From: Stenotrophomonas sp. SY1
GTDB lineage: Bacteria > Pseudomonadota > Gammaproteobacteria > Xanthomonadales > Xanthomonadaceae
Assembly (NCBI RefSeq): GCF_021202945.1
Contig: NZ_JAJOYR010000001.1
Coordinates: 248,001-312,000, forward strand
Direction of reading: 5' to 3'
DNA length: 64,000 nucleotides
Part shown: positions 1 to 9,119 of the stretch, piece by piece
Layout: each line of letters starts with the position of its first letter
Numbering within the stretch: position 1 is the stretch's first letter
The notes under the pieces: model-generated
Database searches by the model: none
The model's input: only the letters and a program-made list of their open reading frames with translations
Told to the model about the DNA's origin: nothing
Program-made: the position numbers and the translations under genes

Positions 1-727
1 ACGCGGCATCCTCGCCAGCGATGCCCTTGTCGAGCAGTGCAAGGCGCGGGTTGGCATTGGCCTGCTGCAGGATCTTCTCGGCCAGTGCCAGATAGCGTGG
101 CTCGCCGGTGACCAGGTACAGGTCGGCGGCCGGGTCCAGCAGCACCGTGGCCGACATGCCGTGGTGATTGCCCAGCGTGGTGATGTCGATACCCGATTCC
201 AGCGCCTGCCAGCACAGGTCGGCGATGCGACGCGCGGCTTGCAGGTAGCTGTCATCGCCCAGCGCCCGCCAGGTTTCCAGGAAACCCAGGATCAGGTAGC
301 TGTGGGTCCAGATGTCCCACGTGCGCAGCGCCGGTTCGCCGTTCCAGCTCTCCGGCTTTGGCGGCTGCGGCACGGTGAAGCGGCGGTCGGCGGCGTAGTT
401 GCCCAGGTAGCCATCGTCGTCCTGTTGGCTGATAAGCCAATCGGCGACGCGGCGCAGGTTGGTTTCCAGTGTCGGCTGGCTGCCCTGCGCCACCGCACGT
501 GCGGTGGCCGACAGCCACTTGCCGGCGTGTTCGCCGTACCAGTCACCTTCCTGGTTCTGCTGCTTGTGCGCCTGGCCGAAGATGCTGATCGACGGGCTGC
601 TTTCATCGACGATGAAGTGGCTCAGCCGGCCGCTGCGGTTGGCGGCGAGCATCTGCCCGAACAGGCCGTCCAGCTGCACCGCCGCCGGGGCCACCAGCCG
701 CTGACCGTGGTGGATGGCGGCACTCAT
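1..727 (-). CDS. GH127-like glycosidase (beta-L-arabinofuranosidase family), partial
   Basis: The first 242 codons of a minus-strand gene run off the left edge with no stop. The start ATG shares ATGA with the stop of the upstream fusion gene, so the two are translationally coupled. Visible motifs fit the six-hairpin (alpha/alpha)6 fold of GH127/DUF1680 proteins: GDWYGEHAGKW at residues 61-71, DDGYLGNY at 104-111 and WDIWTHSYL at 137-145. Characterised GH127 enzymes release beta-L-arabinofuranose from plant glycans. No signal peptide is seen, so it probably acts in the cytoplasm on imported oligosaccharide. The catalytic Cys/Glu region lies outside the window, and GH146 or a related family cannot be excluded. 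Confidence 0.7.
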   Translation of the reverse strand, partial: MSAAIHHGQRLVAPAAVQLDGLFGQMLAANRSGRLSHFIVDESSPSISIFGQAHKQQNQEGDWYGEHAGKWLSATARAVAQGSQPTLETNLRRVADWLISQQDDDGYLGNYAADRRFTVPQPPKPESWNGEPALRTWDIWTHSYLILGFLETWRALGDDSYLQAARRIADLCWQALESGIDITTLGNHHGMSATVLLDPAADLYLVTGEPRYLALAEKILQQANANPRLALLDKGIAGEDAA

Positions 728-2922
728 GCCGCATCCACCACGCAACGGAAGCCGAGCATGCCGCTGCGGTCCTTGGCCGGTGCCATCAGCAGGTACTTGC
801 CGTGCTGGTCCAGGCGGTAGGCCTGCGGGAAATACCAATGCGAGGTCTGCGGCTGGTAGCTGGAGCCACCGCGCAGCACGGCGGCGCGGGTGTGCTCGTC
901 AATGAACTCATCGGTCCACTGCCACACGTTGCCGACCAGGTCTTCCACGCCGAACGGGCTGGCGCCCTGCGGATGCGCATCGACGTCGGCAGGCGCCAGC
1001 ACGCGGCGGCCACGGTTCACCTGCGGCACGCGTTCGGCGTCCCATTCATTGCCCCACGGATAGCTGCGGCCATCGCTGCCCTGGGCGGCGTACTGCCATT
1101 CCCATTCGTGCGGCAGGCGCTTGCCGGCCCACGCGGCGTAGGCACGCGAATCCTCCAGCGACACCCACACCACCGGCTTGTTCTCCCAGCCGGCGCGCGG
1201 TGCGCCATCGACCCAATGCGCAAGGAAGTTGATGTCATCGGCAGGGCGGTAGCCGGTGGCATCGATGAAGGCCTTGAACTGCGCGTTGGTGACCGGGAAG
1301 CGATCGATATGGAACGCGCTCATCTGCATGTGCTTGCGGTGATGACGACGCGGGCAGTCTTCCCACGGGAACTGCACGTCCTGGCCCGCCCAGTTGAAGC
1401 CTTCGATCTCCACACCGCCGACGGCGAATACAAAATCGCCCGCCGGAATGCTGACCATGCCGGCCGGTGCACTGGACTGTGCCGGCGTGGCCGGGATCTC
1501 ACGCAGCTGCTGGCCGAGCGCCCTCCACGCACCGGAATAACTGTTGAGCGGCTGCTCTGCACGCTTGGCGGCATCGGCCATGAATGCATCGAAGCCTTCG
1601 AGTACGACGCCCGGCTGCACGCTCAGTAACGCGCCGAAGCCACGTGCTTCCATCGGCAGTTCAATGATCGCCACGCCATCGCGGATCGACGGCGACAGTT
1701 CCACGCCGTGCCACACGTCGTAGTAGCGCGTGCCGTCCACATGCGGCAGGCCGATCTGCTCGCCGTTGACCGCGTACTCGTTGCGGTTGATGAAGGTGTG
1801 CAGGCTCAGGCCATCGACCGGGAACTTGCTGGCGAAGATGCCGCCCTGGTAGCAGACCTGGTACGGCTCCCAGTCCATCGACACGACCAGCTGGGGGAAC
1901 TGGCGGTAGATCGCGGCGATGCGGCGCAGGGTTTCACCATCGCGCGCGGTGAACTGGTTCCAGATGCCCCAGATGTTTTCCCAGGCGTTGTAGCCGATGC
2001 CGTTGAAGAAGCAGTACTGAAGATCGTGGTTGCGGTTGCGGCCCCAACGGTTTTCGTAATTGACCATGTGGCGCGGCTCCAGCCACTTCCACTTGGACAC
2101 CGGCGGCACCGGGCCGTCGGGCGCCTTCTTGCCCCAGCTCTGCACGTTCCAGATCAGCTGCTCTTCGGAGCTGATGGTGGATTCGGGCTGCACCACCACC
2201 GGGTTGCCATTGGCATCGCAGGCGTCGAAGAACGCACGCGGCACGCCGTTGAAGGTGTCACCGTTGATGCCATCGGCGCCGGTGGCCTTGATGATTTCGG
2301 CCAGGCCGTCCCAATGGGTGACGCCCGGATCACGGGTGCCGTGGTCCCACGGCTTGGCCGGCAGGAACACGCGCACGCCGCGCTTCTGGAACGCCTGCAC
2401 GGCGGCCTTCAAGCCTTCCAGACCGCCCGGCAGCGTGTGCGCCAGATCGAACTGGTTGCGATCGTCGATGCCGATGTTCGGGTAGATGTACCAGATCAGT
2501 ACCGAGTCCAGCCCGCCGAAGCGTGCGATCAGGTCATCGAGGTACTTGTCCACCGTGTACTGCGCGGTGTCCACGTCGAAGAAGTAACGGTCCTCGACCA
2601 TCATCTGCGCGTGCACGAAGTTGCGCTGCGCCCACTGCAGTTCGGGGCGGCGGTAGTTCACGTCGGTGTAGCCGATCCGCACCAGGTGCTCGCGGCGCCA
2701 GTCCTTCAGTTCGGTCAGCCAGTCGCCGGCACTGGCGTTGGCATCGATCATCCAGCTGCCGATGTCGGCGAACGGCCATGCAGGCGCCTTGCCCGGCGTG
2801 GGCAGGTAGCGGCCGGTGGTGACGTGCGAGAACTTGTACTCGGTGGTGATTGCCTCGCGCCCGTAGTCGGCGGCTTCGTTGTCGTAATCAGGCGTGGTGT
2901 AAGGCGAGGTCATGGCATTCAT
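724..2922 (-). CDS. GH-like barrel fused to an FGE/SUMF1-like domain
   Basis: This 732-aa two-part protein has residues 1 to about 480 that look like a (beta/alpha)8 glycosidase barrel (alternating strands such as DSVLIWYIYPN, GVRVFLPAKPWDHG and GADGINGDTF). I cannot assign it to a numbered GH family. From about residue 485 a formylglycine-generating-enzyme-like (SUMF1) domain follows, with an MVSIPAGDF start, DRFPVTNAQF, RLPHEWEWQYAA, GNVWQWTDE and a GFRC end. Where active FGEs carry the two copper-binding cysteines after RGGS, this protein has RGGSSYQPQTSHWYFP and no cysteine. It is therefore probably not a sulfatase activator but a binding or oxidoreductase variant of the fold. It sits between the GH127-like and ribokinase-like genes, which suggests a role in sugar breakdown (inference). 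Confidence 0.7.
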   Translation of the reverse strand: MNAMTSPYTTPDYDNEAADYGREAITTEYKFSHVTTGRYLPTPGKAPAWPFADIGSWMIDANASAGDWLTELKDWRREHLVRIGYTDVNYRRPELQWAQRNFVHAQMMVEDRYFFDVDTAQYTVDKYLDDLIARFGGLDSVLIWYIYPNIGIDDRNQFDLAHTLPGGLEGLKAAVQAFQKRGVRVFLPAKPWDHGTRDPGVTHWDGLAEIIKATGADGINGDTFNGVPRAFFDACDANGNPVVVQPESTISSEEQLIWNVQSWGKKAPDGPVPPVSKWKWLEPRHMVNYENRWGRNRNHDLQYCFFNGIGYNAWENIWGIWNQFTARDGETLRRIAAIYRQFPQLVVSMDWEPYQVCYQGGIFASKFPVDGLSLHTFINRNEYAVNGEQIGLPHVDGTRYYDVWHGVELSPSIRDGVAIIELPMEARGFGALLSVQPGVVLEGFDAFMADAAKRAEQPLNSYSGAWRALGQQLREIPATPAQSSAPAGMVSIPAGDFVFAVGGVEIEGFNWAGQDVQFPWEDCPRRHHRKHMQMSAFHIDRFPVTNAQFKAFIDATGYRPADDINFLAHWVDGAPRAGWENKPVVWVSLEDSRAYAAWAGKRLPHEWEWQYAAQGSDGRSYPWGNEWDAERVPQVNRGRRVLAPADVDAHPQGASPFGVEDLVGNVWQWTDEFIDEHTRAAVLRGGSSYQPQTSHWYFPQAYRLDQHGKYLLMAPAKDRSGMLGFRCVVDAA

Positions 2923-2943
2923 CCAACGGAAAACTGAAAGGGC

Positions 2944-3885
2944 TTACAGCGCGCACCATGCCGCAAGCGCGGCATGGGCGTCGGCGCCGGGAACGCGGCT
3001 GGCATCGGCCAGCAGCGCGGAGACTTCGGCGTGATCGGGAATACTGGATTGTGCGCCCAGCCGTGTGCAGGCCAGGGCAGAGGCGGCGCTGGCGGCAAGC
3101 AGCGCATGTTGCAGGGCTTGACCACGGGCCAGTGCCGCCACCAGCGTGCCGCAGAACGTGTCGCCGGCAGCGGTGGTATCGAGCGGCGAAATGGAGAACG
3201 CCGGTTGCAGCAGCGTGTGGCCTTCATTGCGCGCCAGGCAACCGCGCGCGCCGAGGGTGACGATCACGCACGGCACGTCCAGCCGCGACAGGCCAGTGGC
3301 CAGATCCGGCGGATTGCCGGCCACCACGTCCAGTTCGCCTTCGTTGACGATCAGCATGTCCAGCAGCGCCAGCAGCTCGGCCGGCAGCACCTGCGCCGGT
3401 GCGGCATTGAGCGCGACCTTGACCCCGGCCGCATGCGCTGCGCGTGCGTAGGCCAGAACGGTTTCCAGCAGCGTTTCCAGCTGCAGCAGCAGCCACTGCA
3501 CGCCATCGAGTGATGGCAGGTGTTCGGGGGTCAATGCCATGTTGGCGCCGGGCGCGACGGTGATGGCGTTCTCGGCATCATCGGACAGGCAGATGAAAGC
3601 GGTGCCGGTGGACAACTGCACATCGCGCACGGTGTGCAGCTGCACGCCCGCATCGATAAGTGAAGCTTCGATCGGCCTGGCGAAATCATCGTTGCCCAGC
3701 GCCAGCAGCATCCGCGTATCGGCGCCACCGGCACGCGCGCAGGCAACGGCCTGGTTGGCGCCCTTGCCACCGGGGAAGGTGCGGAACTCACGGCCGAGCA
3801 CGGTTTCACCCGGTGCCGGCACGTGCGCGGCGCGCACCACGAAGTCGAGATTGGCCGAGCCGGCGACAAGAACGGTGGAGGTCAT
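2944..3885 (-). CDS. rbsK: PfkB-family carbohydrate kinase, ribokinase type
   Basis: A 313-aa PfkB kinase that would phosphorylate a sugar, ribose in the type enzymes, at the expense of ATP in the cytosol. The N-terminus VAGSANLDFV, the first family signature GGKGANQAVACARAGG near residue 39, and the second signature DTTAAGDTFCG with the catalytic Asp near residue 242 are all intact. Length matches ribokinases. The start overlaps the stop of the serine hydrolase gene by ATGA, and the fusion gene starts 21 bases downstream, so these genes look like one transcript. Given the glycosidase neighbours, the real substrate may be a pentose released from an arabinofuranoside; this is inference. Confidence 0.82.
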   Translation of the reverse strand: MTSTVLVAGSANLDFVVRAAHVPAPGETVLGREFRTFPGGKGANQAVACARAGGADTRMLLALGNDDFARPIEASLIDAGVQLHTVRDVQLSTGTAFICLSDDAENAITVAPGANMALTPEHLPSLDGVQWLLLQLETLLETVLAYARAAHAAGVKVALNAAPAQVLPAELLALLDMLIVNEGELDVVAGNPPDLATGLSRLDVPCVIVTLGARGCLARNEGHTLLQPAFSISPLDTTAAGDTFCGTLVAALARGQALQHALLAASAASALACTRLGAQSSIPDHAEVSALLADASRVPGADAHAALAAWCAL

Positions 3886-5171
3886 GGAATGGCCTGGTAA
3901 ACGAGGTTGTAGAACGGCGTGGCCGGCGAGGGCAGGCGCTTGTCGCCTTCAGGCAGGTACTGCATCAACAGGATCGCGATCAGCTTCTCGCTGCGGTCCA
4001 CGGTGAAGTAGGTGGAGGCCGCACCGGACCAGCCGAACTGACCAACGCTGCCCAGCCGTCCACGCACGGCCGGATTGGTGACGACATAGCCACCCAGGCC
4101 GAAGCCTTCGCCATTGCTGAAGCCGGCGATGGCCGGCGTGAAGCCGCCGAGCTGGTCGGCCATCATCAGGTCGATGGTCTTGCGCGAGAGCAGGCGCACG
4201 CCGCCTTCCTGGCCGTCGTTGAGCAGCATGCGTGCGAACTTCAGGTAGTCGGCGGCGGTGGAATACAGACCGCCTGCGCCGCTGTCGTAGTCCTTGCGAC
4301 GGACCCCGGGTGTGCGTGCGCTGGCGCCATCGTCCAGCACCAGCGTGCCGTTGGCGGTGCTGGTGGGCAGATCAACCACGCGGTGGCGCTGGTTGGCCGG
4401 TACTTCAAAGCCAGTGTCGTTCATGCGCAGCGGCTCGAAGATGCGCTGCTGCACGAACTGCGCGAACGGTTGGCCGCTGACCACTTCGACCACGCGCGCC
4501 AGCAGCTCGGTGTTGCTGCCGTCGTAATGGAAATGCGTGCCCGGTGCGTCGGCCAGTGGCACCTTGGCCAGGCGTGCGGCGACGTCCTGCAACGATGTGG
4601 CGCTGTCCACATCGGCGCGTTGCAGCAGGCCGGTGGCGACCGCATGTGCGTCGCTGTCGTAGGCAAAGCCGCTGGTGTGGGTGAGCAGGTGGCGCAGGCT
4701 GATCGCGCGCGGTGAGCGCGTCAGTTGCGGATGCGCGTCGTCGCCACCGCCGACCAGCTCGGTCCCGGCAAATGTAGGGATGAAGCGCGACAGCGGATCA
4801 TCCAGTGACAGCTTGCCTTCCTCCAGCAGCATCAGTATCGCCACCGAGGTGACCGGCTTGGTCATCGAGTAGATGCGGAAGATGCTGTCGGCCTGCATGG
4901 GCCGGGTTCCTGCCAGATCGGCGTGGCCCCATTGTCCGTGGAAAACGATGCGGCCCTGATGCTCGACCAGGGCGACGGCACCGGGGTAATGCCCAGGGCC
5001 GGTGGATTGTTCGAGGAAGGTTTCCAGGCGCTGCCAGCGTTCGTTGTCTGCCGCGTGCACGCTGCTGATGCCTGCCAGCCAGCCCATCGCGCCCAGCAAC
5101 AGGCTGCGGGCGATGCGACGGCAGCCGGTGGGTTGCATCGCGTTCTTCATCGATTTGGAACCGCAAAGCAT
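3882..5171 (-). CDS. Secreted serine hydrolase of the class C beta-lactamase family
   Basis: A 429-aa beta-lactamase/transpeptidase-fold protein (PF00144 type). The nucleophile motif SMTK is at residues 102-105, followed by a YDGSN segment in the place of the second-motif Tyr-x-Asn. The start was placed at 5171, where GGAGG sits five bases upstream; the open frame extends to 5450 but that extension is the low-information translation of an intergenic repeat. A signal peptide ends at about residue 40 (GISSVHA). Such proteins include esterases, D-aminopeptidases and transpeptidases, and resistance to beta-lactams should not be assumed. Its coupling to the sugar kinase gene suggests ester removal from a substrate (inference). 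Confidence 0.8.
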   Translation of the reverse strand: MLCGSKSMKNAMQPTGCRRIARSLLLGAMGWLAGISSVHAADNERWQRLETFLEQSTGPGHYPGAVALVEHQGRIVFHGQWGHADLAGTRPMQADSIFRIYSMTKPVTSVAILMLLEEGKLSLDDPLSRFIPTFAGTELVGGGDDAHPQLTRSPRAISLRHLLTHTSGFAYDSDAHAVATGLLQRADVDSATSLQDVAARLAKVPLADAPGTHFHYDGSNTELLARVVEVVSGQPFAQFVQQRIFEPLRMNDTGFEVPANQRHRVVDLPTSTANGTLVLDDGASARTPGVRRKDYDSGAGGLYSTAADYLKFARMLLNDGQEGGVRLLSRKTIDLMMADQLGGFTPAIAGFSNGEGFGLGGYVVTNPAVRGRLGSVGQFGWSGAASTYFTVDRSEKLIAILLMQYLPEGDKRLPSPATPFYNLVYQAIP

Positions 5172-5508
5172 GGAAGCCTCCAGTAGCAGGGACGCGCCTT
5201 GACCCCTCTTCCTTTGCGGGGCGATACGAGCATGCGCACGAACCACCGGTTCGCAGCGTGTTGAGCGCCTTTGCGCCAGCGCAAAGGCCGTGGCGTGGAG
5301 CGGGGCCTGGGGAGCCAGGGAGAACAGCATCTGTGCGGCCCAGCGGACTGAGCGTATTGCATGCGCAACCCCTCTTCCGCCCCTTTGGGGCACCTTCTCC
5401 CGCAAGGGGAGAAGGGGTAATGCGATGCCTTGGACAGTAGCCCGGCGCATCCATCAAACCAGAACGGCGCCACAGTTGCCTGCGGCGCCGCCCGTTGTTG
5501 CCTTGCTA
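5172..5508. repeat. Intergenic region with a dispersed repeat and palindrome
   Basis: No gene seen in 337 bases. Positions 5205-5300 hold an element shared in the same orientation with 49,392-49,530: common blocks are GAACCACCGGTTCG (5240-5253) and TTGCGCCAGCGCA. A nine-pair hairpin, CCTTCTCCC with GGGAGAAGG (5393-5415), belongs to the REP-like palindromes scattered over the window. It lies about 95 bases beyond the receptor gene's stop and could end or stabilise that transcript. Confidence 0.6.
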
Positions 5509-7689
5509 TCAGAACTTGATGGTGTGCGACAGCGACACCATCCGGCCGCGGCCGGAGAAGTAGTTCTGCCAGCCCGGCAGCTGCGACCAGGTCAACACGT
5601 ACTGCTTGTCGAACAGGTTCTCGATGCCCAGCGACAGTTCGCCGTAACGGCCGGTGTCATAGTTCACGCTCAGGTCCCACAGCGCGTAGCCGTAGGTGTC
5701 CTCTTCGTTGAGATAGACGCTGCCGTTGGCCGGATTGACGAAGGTCTCGCGCAGATCGCGGCTGAAGGTGCGGCTCACGCCGAGGGTGGCGTTGAGGTTG
5801 TCGGTCGGGGTCCAGGTCACCGAGGCGTTGGCCTTGTCCGGCGAGATGTCCAGGATGCCCATTTCCTTCTTCAGGCCCGAGCCCGGGTAGTACTGGGTCT
5901 GGCCACGGATGCGCGAGTACAGGAAGGTGGCCTTCCACTGCTCGTTGAAGGTCCAGGCGCTGTTGAGCTCGAAGCCTTCGATCTCCACCGGAGCGCGGGT
6001 GAGGATGAAGTCGTCGGTGGCCTTGTCGATGGTCAGGGTCGAGCCGAAGTCCGAGTTGGAGCGGTACACCGACGCGCCCACCTGGCCCTTGGCACCGCGC
6101 CAGTTGAAGCCGATTTCGCGGTTCTCGGTGATCAGCGGCTGCAGGTCGGCGATGCAGGACACGGCCTTGCAGGGGCTGTTGGCCTGGATGTTGCGCAGCG
6201 GGATGCCGACGTTGGCGATGCCGAAGCCTTCGGAGTACGAAGCAAACACCGACCAGGCATCGTTGATGCGCCAGATCGCGCCGAAGTTGGGCATGTTGGC
6301 CTTGTAGTCCATCTTGCCGCCCTGCACCGGGGTGTTGTCGCGGAACGCAACGGTGGTGTAGCTGTCGATCTCCAGCTCACCGTCTTCGCGACGGATGCCG
6401 GCATCCAGCGTCACCGGGCCGATGTCCCAGCTCAACTGCACGTACGGCGCGATGCTGGTGTACTTCATCGGCGGCACCCACAGGCGGTTGGTCAGGGCCA
6501 GGCGCTGCTCGGCGGTGTCTTCCACCAGGTCCAGGCCGCTGCGCAGGCGCAGGCCTTCAACCTTGAACAGGTCGCTGTAGGCGTAGCCGAAGCGCAGGCC
6601 CTTCTTCTCGCTGTTGATTTCCGACTGGTCCCAGATGCGCTCGGTGCCCGGCAGCATCGGCTTGACCAGCTGGCGGTCGTCGCCGTTCTCGGGCACGTAG
6701 CGCATGGCCTGCTCGGCCCAGTACGCATCCACGCTCAGGTCGCCGCCGAAGAAATCGGCGTTGGTGTACTTCACCGCGAACTGTTCGAAGTCGTTGAACT
6801 CGGCCAGCGAACCGGCGATGGAGCCCTTCTCGGCGGTGTTGGTGGTGGGCTTGGTGCAGCCATCGTCACCAGCGCGGCAGCCTTCCACGGGGATGTAGTT
6901 GTGCTTGCCGCCGATGTGGAAGTTGCTGTAGCTGGCCTGGATGCGCTGCATCTGGCCTTCGCCGAAGTTGTAGCCGCCCTTCAGGAACAGGTTCTTGCTG
7001 TACGAATCGGACAGCGAGCCGGAGGTGTTCAGGCCCACGCGGCGGCCGTCGCCGTCATAGGCGATGCCACGGTCGATATAGGCGCCGCTGATCAGGAAGT
7101 CGGCCGCTTCACCACGGTAGGTGTGGGTGATGCCGATCTTGGACTGGTCGCTGTTGTCCTTGAACTGGGTGCCGTAGCGGGTGTTGACGATGGTCTGGTG
7201 GCCATCCACCTCCGGGTTCTTGGACAGGTAGTTGATCACGCCACCACCGCCACCGATGCCTTCGGCAGCCGACGGACCATTGATGACCTCGATGCGGCCG
7301 ATCACGCCCATGTCGGTGAAGGTGCCGTTGCGGTTGCCTTCGCGCAGCGGCGAACCCTGCGGCACGCCGTCGAACAGGCGCAGCGCGATGCGGCCACGCA
7401 GGGTCTCACCGGAGCTGCTCATCGCCTGCGAGGATTCGGAATAGCCCGGCACCATGCGTGCGAGCACCGCGGTGGCGTCTTCGGTCAGGTTCAAGGTGCG
7501 CTGCACCTGCTCCTGGGTCACCAGGGTGACGGCGCCAGGCACCTTCTCGATGGCAACCGGCGTACGCGTGCCGGTGACCATGACCTGGTCCAGGTTTACT
7601 GCTTGGTCGTTGCTGTCCTGCGCAAAGGCCGGGCTCATTACGCTGGCGAGCAGTGCGGCGCTGATTGCAGCCGAAAGTGGCTTGATCAT
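5509..7689 (-). CDS. TonB-dependent outer-membrane receptor
   Basis: A 726-aa receptor with a signal peptide ending SPAFA at about residue 23, a TonB-box-like stretch (LDQVMVTGTR), a plug domain containing DGVPQGSP and IEVINGPSAAEGIGGGGGVINYLSK, a 22-strand type barrel, and a C-terminal Phe (HTIKF) as expected for Bam-inserted barrels. It would move a bulky ligand across the outer membrane using TonB energy. The plug resembles siderophore receptors, but no Fur box is seen upstream and the neighbours are sugar genes, so a carbohydrate ligand is as likely. A GGGGGAGAGGG Shine-Dalgarno tract precedes the ATG. Confidence 0.88.
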   Translation of the reverse strand: MIKPLSAAISAALLASVMSPAFAQDSNDQAVNLDQVMVTGTRTPVAIEKVPGAVTLVTQEQVQRTLNLTEDATAVLARMVPGYSESSQAMSSSGETLRGRIALRLFDGVPQGSPLREGNRNGTFTDMGVIGRIEVINGPSAAEGIGGGGGVINYLSKNPEVDGHQTIVNTRYGTQFKDNSDQSKIGITHTYRGEAADFLISGAYIDRGIAYDGDGRRVGLNTSGSLSDSYSKNLFLKGGYNFGEGQMQRIQASYSNFHIGGKHNYIPVEGCRAGDDGCTKPTTNTAEKGSIAGSLAEFNDFEQFAVKYTNADFFGGDLSVDAYWAEQAMRYVPENGDDRQLVKPMLPGTERIWDQSEINSEKKGLRFGYAYSDLFKVEGLRLRSGLDLVEDTAEQRLALTNRLWVPPMKYTSIAPYVQLSWDIGPVTLDAGIRREDGELEIDSYTTVAFRDNTPVQGGKMDYKANMPNFGAIWRINDAWSVFASYSEGFGIANVGIPLRNIQANSPCKAVSCIADLQPLITENREIGFNWRGAKGQVGASVYRSNSDFGSTLTIDKATDDFILTRAPVEIEGFELNSAWTFNEQWKATFLYSRIRGQTQYYPGSGLKKEMGILDISPDKANASVTWTPTDNLNATLGVSRTFSRDLRETFVNPANGSVYLNEEDTYGYALWDLSVNYDTGRYGELSLGIENLFDKQYVLTWSQLPGWQNYFSGRGRMVSLSHTIKF

Positions 7690-7993
7690 GTGTTCCCTCT
7701 CCCCCGGTTTGAATGTGCGACGGAGCGGGCAAGGGGAGCCGACTGCGCCAGATAACGACGGGGACTAACGCCCCTTTTTGTTCACCGTTTGACCGCGCGC
7801 GATATCCCGTGACAGGACGACTGCGGCGTGGTGCCGGCATTGGGCGTGAGACTAGGCGTGGCTCCGCAGCGATAGAAGCGCGGTTCTGTATGTTCACTGC
7901 CTAGGGTTTGTTGCGATTGGATGACGGCGGCGCGTTGTTGGCCGCCGGCGGAGCGGAGCCATGCTCGGCTGCGGCATTGCCGGGGTTGTTCCC

Positions 7994-8016
7994 TGCCGAG
8001 CGTGGCCCGGTACTAC
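7994..8016 (-). repeat. GTAG-headed REP palindrome (SMAG type)
   Basis: Read on the minus strand this is GTAGTACCGGGCCACGCTCG plus GCA: a GTAG head followed by a palindrome, the layout of the Stenotrophomonas SMAG REPs. A second imperfect half lies at about 7967-7985 (GAGCCATGCTCGGC), so it may be a REP pair. It lies in the 366-base gap between the receptor start and the LysR stop. Confidence 0.55.
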
Positions 8017-8031
8017 CGCTTCAGAAGCCCT

Positions 8032-8050
8032 TGCCGAGCTTGGCTCGGCA
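8032..8050 (-). terminator. Hairpin after the LysR gene
   Basis: TGCCGAGC (8032-8039) pairs perfectly with GCTCGGCA (8043-8050) around a three-base loop, starting six bases beyond the LysR stop. No T-run follows, so it is a transcript-end or stabilising hairpin rather than a textbook terminator. The rest of 7690-8055 should hold the receptor promoter; no clear boxes were recognised. Confidence 0.5.
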
Positions 8051-8055
8051 CTGCA

Positions 8056-8934
8056 TCAGGGGGCCTGCAACAACGCCGCGCGGGCTTCCTCCAGCAACAC
8101 ATTGACCTGGCGCAGGCGCACCGAGGCGCGTGACCAGACCATGCCCAGGCGACGCGGTTCGCTCGGCTCGGGCAGCGGGATGCTCACCACCGAGATGCCT
8201 TCGGGCCAGGGCTTGGCCCAATCGGGCACCAGCGACACGCCCAGCCCGCGATCAACCATCACCGCAATGGCGTTGAGCGCGTTCAGCTCGAAGCGTTCGC
8301 GCGGCACGATGCCGACGCGGCGCAGGTATTCATCGGCCTGGCGGCCACCCCATTCATGGCGGTCGTAGCGGATCAGCGGTTGCTCGCGCAGCAGCTGGTG
8401 CGGGTCGCAGCCGGCCAGTCGTGCCGGTGCCAGCACCACCAGCGGCTCCTCGCGCAGCAACTGCCAGTCGCAGGTCTTGGGCAGCGCGAACGGAGCTTGC
8501 AGCACCATCGCCGCATCCAGGTCGCCCGACTCCACCGCGCCGTACAGGTCGGCCGAATAACCGGGCTTGATGAAGACGTTGATCTCGGGGAACTTGGCCA
8601 CCATCCGCGCCAGGATGTCAGGCACCAGCCCGCCCAGTGCGGTTGGGCAGGCGCCCAGGCGCAGTTCGCCGGCCATGCCGGTTTCATTGGCGACGCTGCG
8701 CAGGTCGGCTACGCCACGCAGCAGGTCGCGCGCGCGCTGCAGGATGCGCGCGCCTTCCTCGGTGACGCTGACGGTACGCCCGGCACGCGCGATCAACGGC
8801 GCGCCAAGCTCGCGTTCCAGCGTGCGGATCTGTTGGGCCACGGCAGCGGGCGTGATGTGCAGCGAACGTGCCGCCGCTGCCATCGAGCCACGGTCGACGA
8901 CGGTGACGAATGTATTGAGGAACTGGGTTTCCAC
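8056..8934 (-). CDS. LysR-family transcriptional regulator
   Basis: A 292-aa regulator. The N-terminal winged helix-turn-helix (residues 1-60, METQFLNTFVTVVDRGSMAAAARSL onward) has the family's AAxxLHITPAAVAQQIRTLE pattern. A LysR substrate-binding domain (about 90-290) follows and would bind a small-molecule co-inducer. It lies between the receptor and the propeller/symporter genes on the same strand and is the best candidate for controlling uptake of their substrate (inference). No T-N11-A site was identified. Confidence 0.88.
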   Translation of the reverse strand: METQFLNTFVTVVDRGSMAAAARSLHITPAAVAQQIRTLERELGAPLIARAGRTVSVTEEGARILQRARDLLRGVADLRSVANETGMAGELRLGACPTALGGLVPDILARMVAKFPEINVFIKPGYSADLYGAVESGDLDAAMVLQAPFALPKTCDWQLLREEPLVVLAPARLAGCDPHQLLREQPLIRYDRHEWGGRQADEYLRRVGIVPRERFELNALNAIAVMVDRGLGVSLVPDWAKPWPEGISVVSIPLPEPSEPRRLGMVWSRASVRLRQVNVLLEEARAALLQAP

Positions 8935-9119
8935 GGTCTGATCTCTATGTCGCCGAAGCCAAACTCCCCTTTCCCGCCAGCGGGAGAGGGCGCCCGAAGG
9001 GCGGGTGAGGGGCTGCTTGCTGGAAGCTTCCCCTCACCCCCTGCACATCTCCCGCTGGCGGGAGAGGGGGGCAGGCAGCGGCAATCGGCGAATTTTACGC
9101 CACCGTGCCCGGCCCGTTT
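8935..9119. repeat. Long imperfect palindrome of REP-like type
   Basis: This spacer between LysR and the symporter gene is dominated by two facing arms. The left arm contains TTTCCCGCCAGCGGGAGAGG (about 8970-8990). The right arm contains CATCTCCCGCTGGCGGGAGA (about 9045-9065). Between them GGGTGAGGGG and CCCCTCACCCC face each other. Each arm is also a hairpin in itself. It is a dispersed intergenic repeat and probably also shapes the 3' end of the symporter message. Confidence 0.6.

Noticed and set aside
3882-5171. Beta-lactam resistance gene
   Set aside because: The family fold is shared by esterases and peptidases; gene context is sugar metabolism and no AmpR-type regulator is adjacent.
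5290-7755. An 821-codon plus-strand frame opposite the TonB receptor
   Set aside because: Low-complexity Val/Ala/Gly/His translation antisense to a clear receptor gene.
7690-7900. Fur box upstream of the TonB receptor
   Set aside because: No GATAATGATTATC-like sequence was found, so iron control is not claimed.
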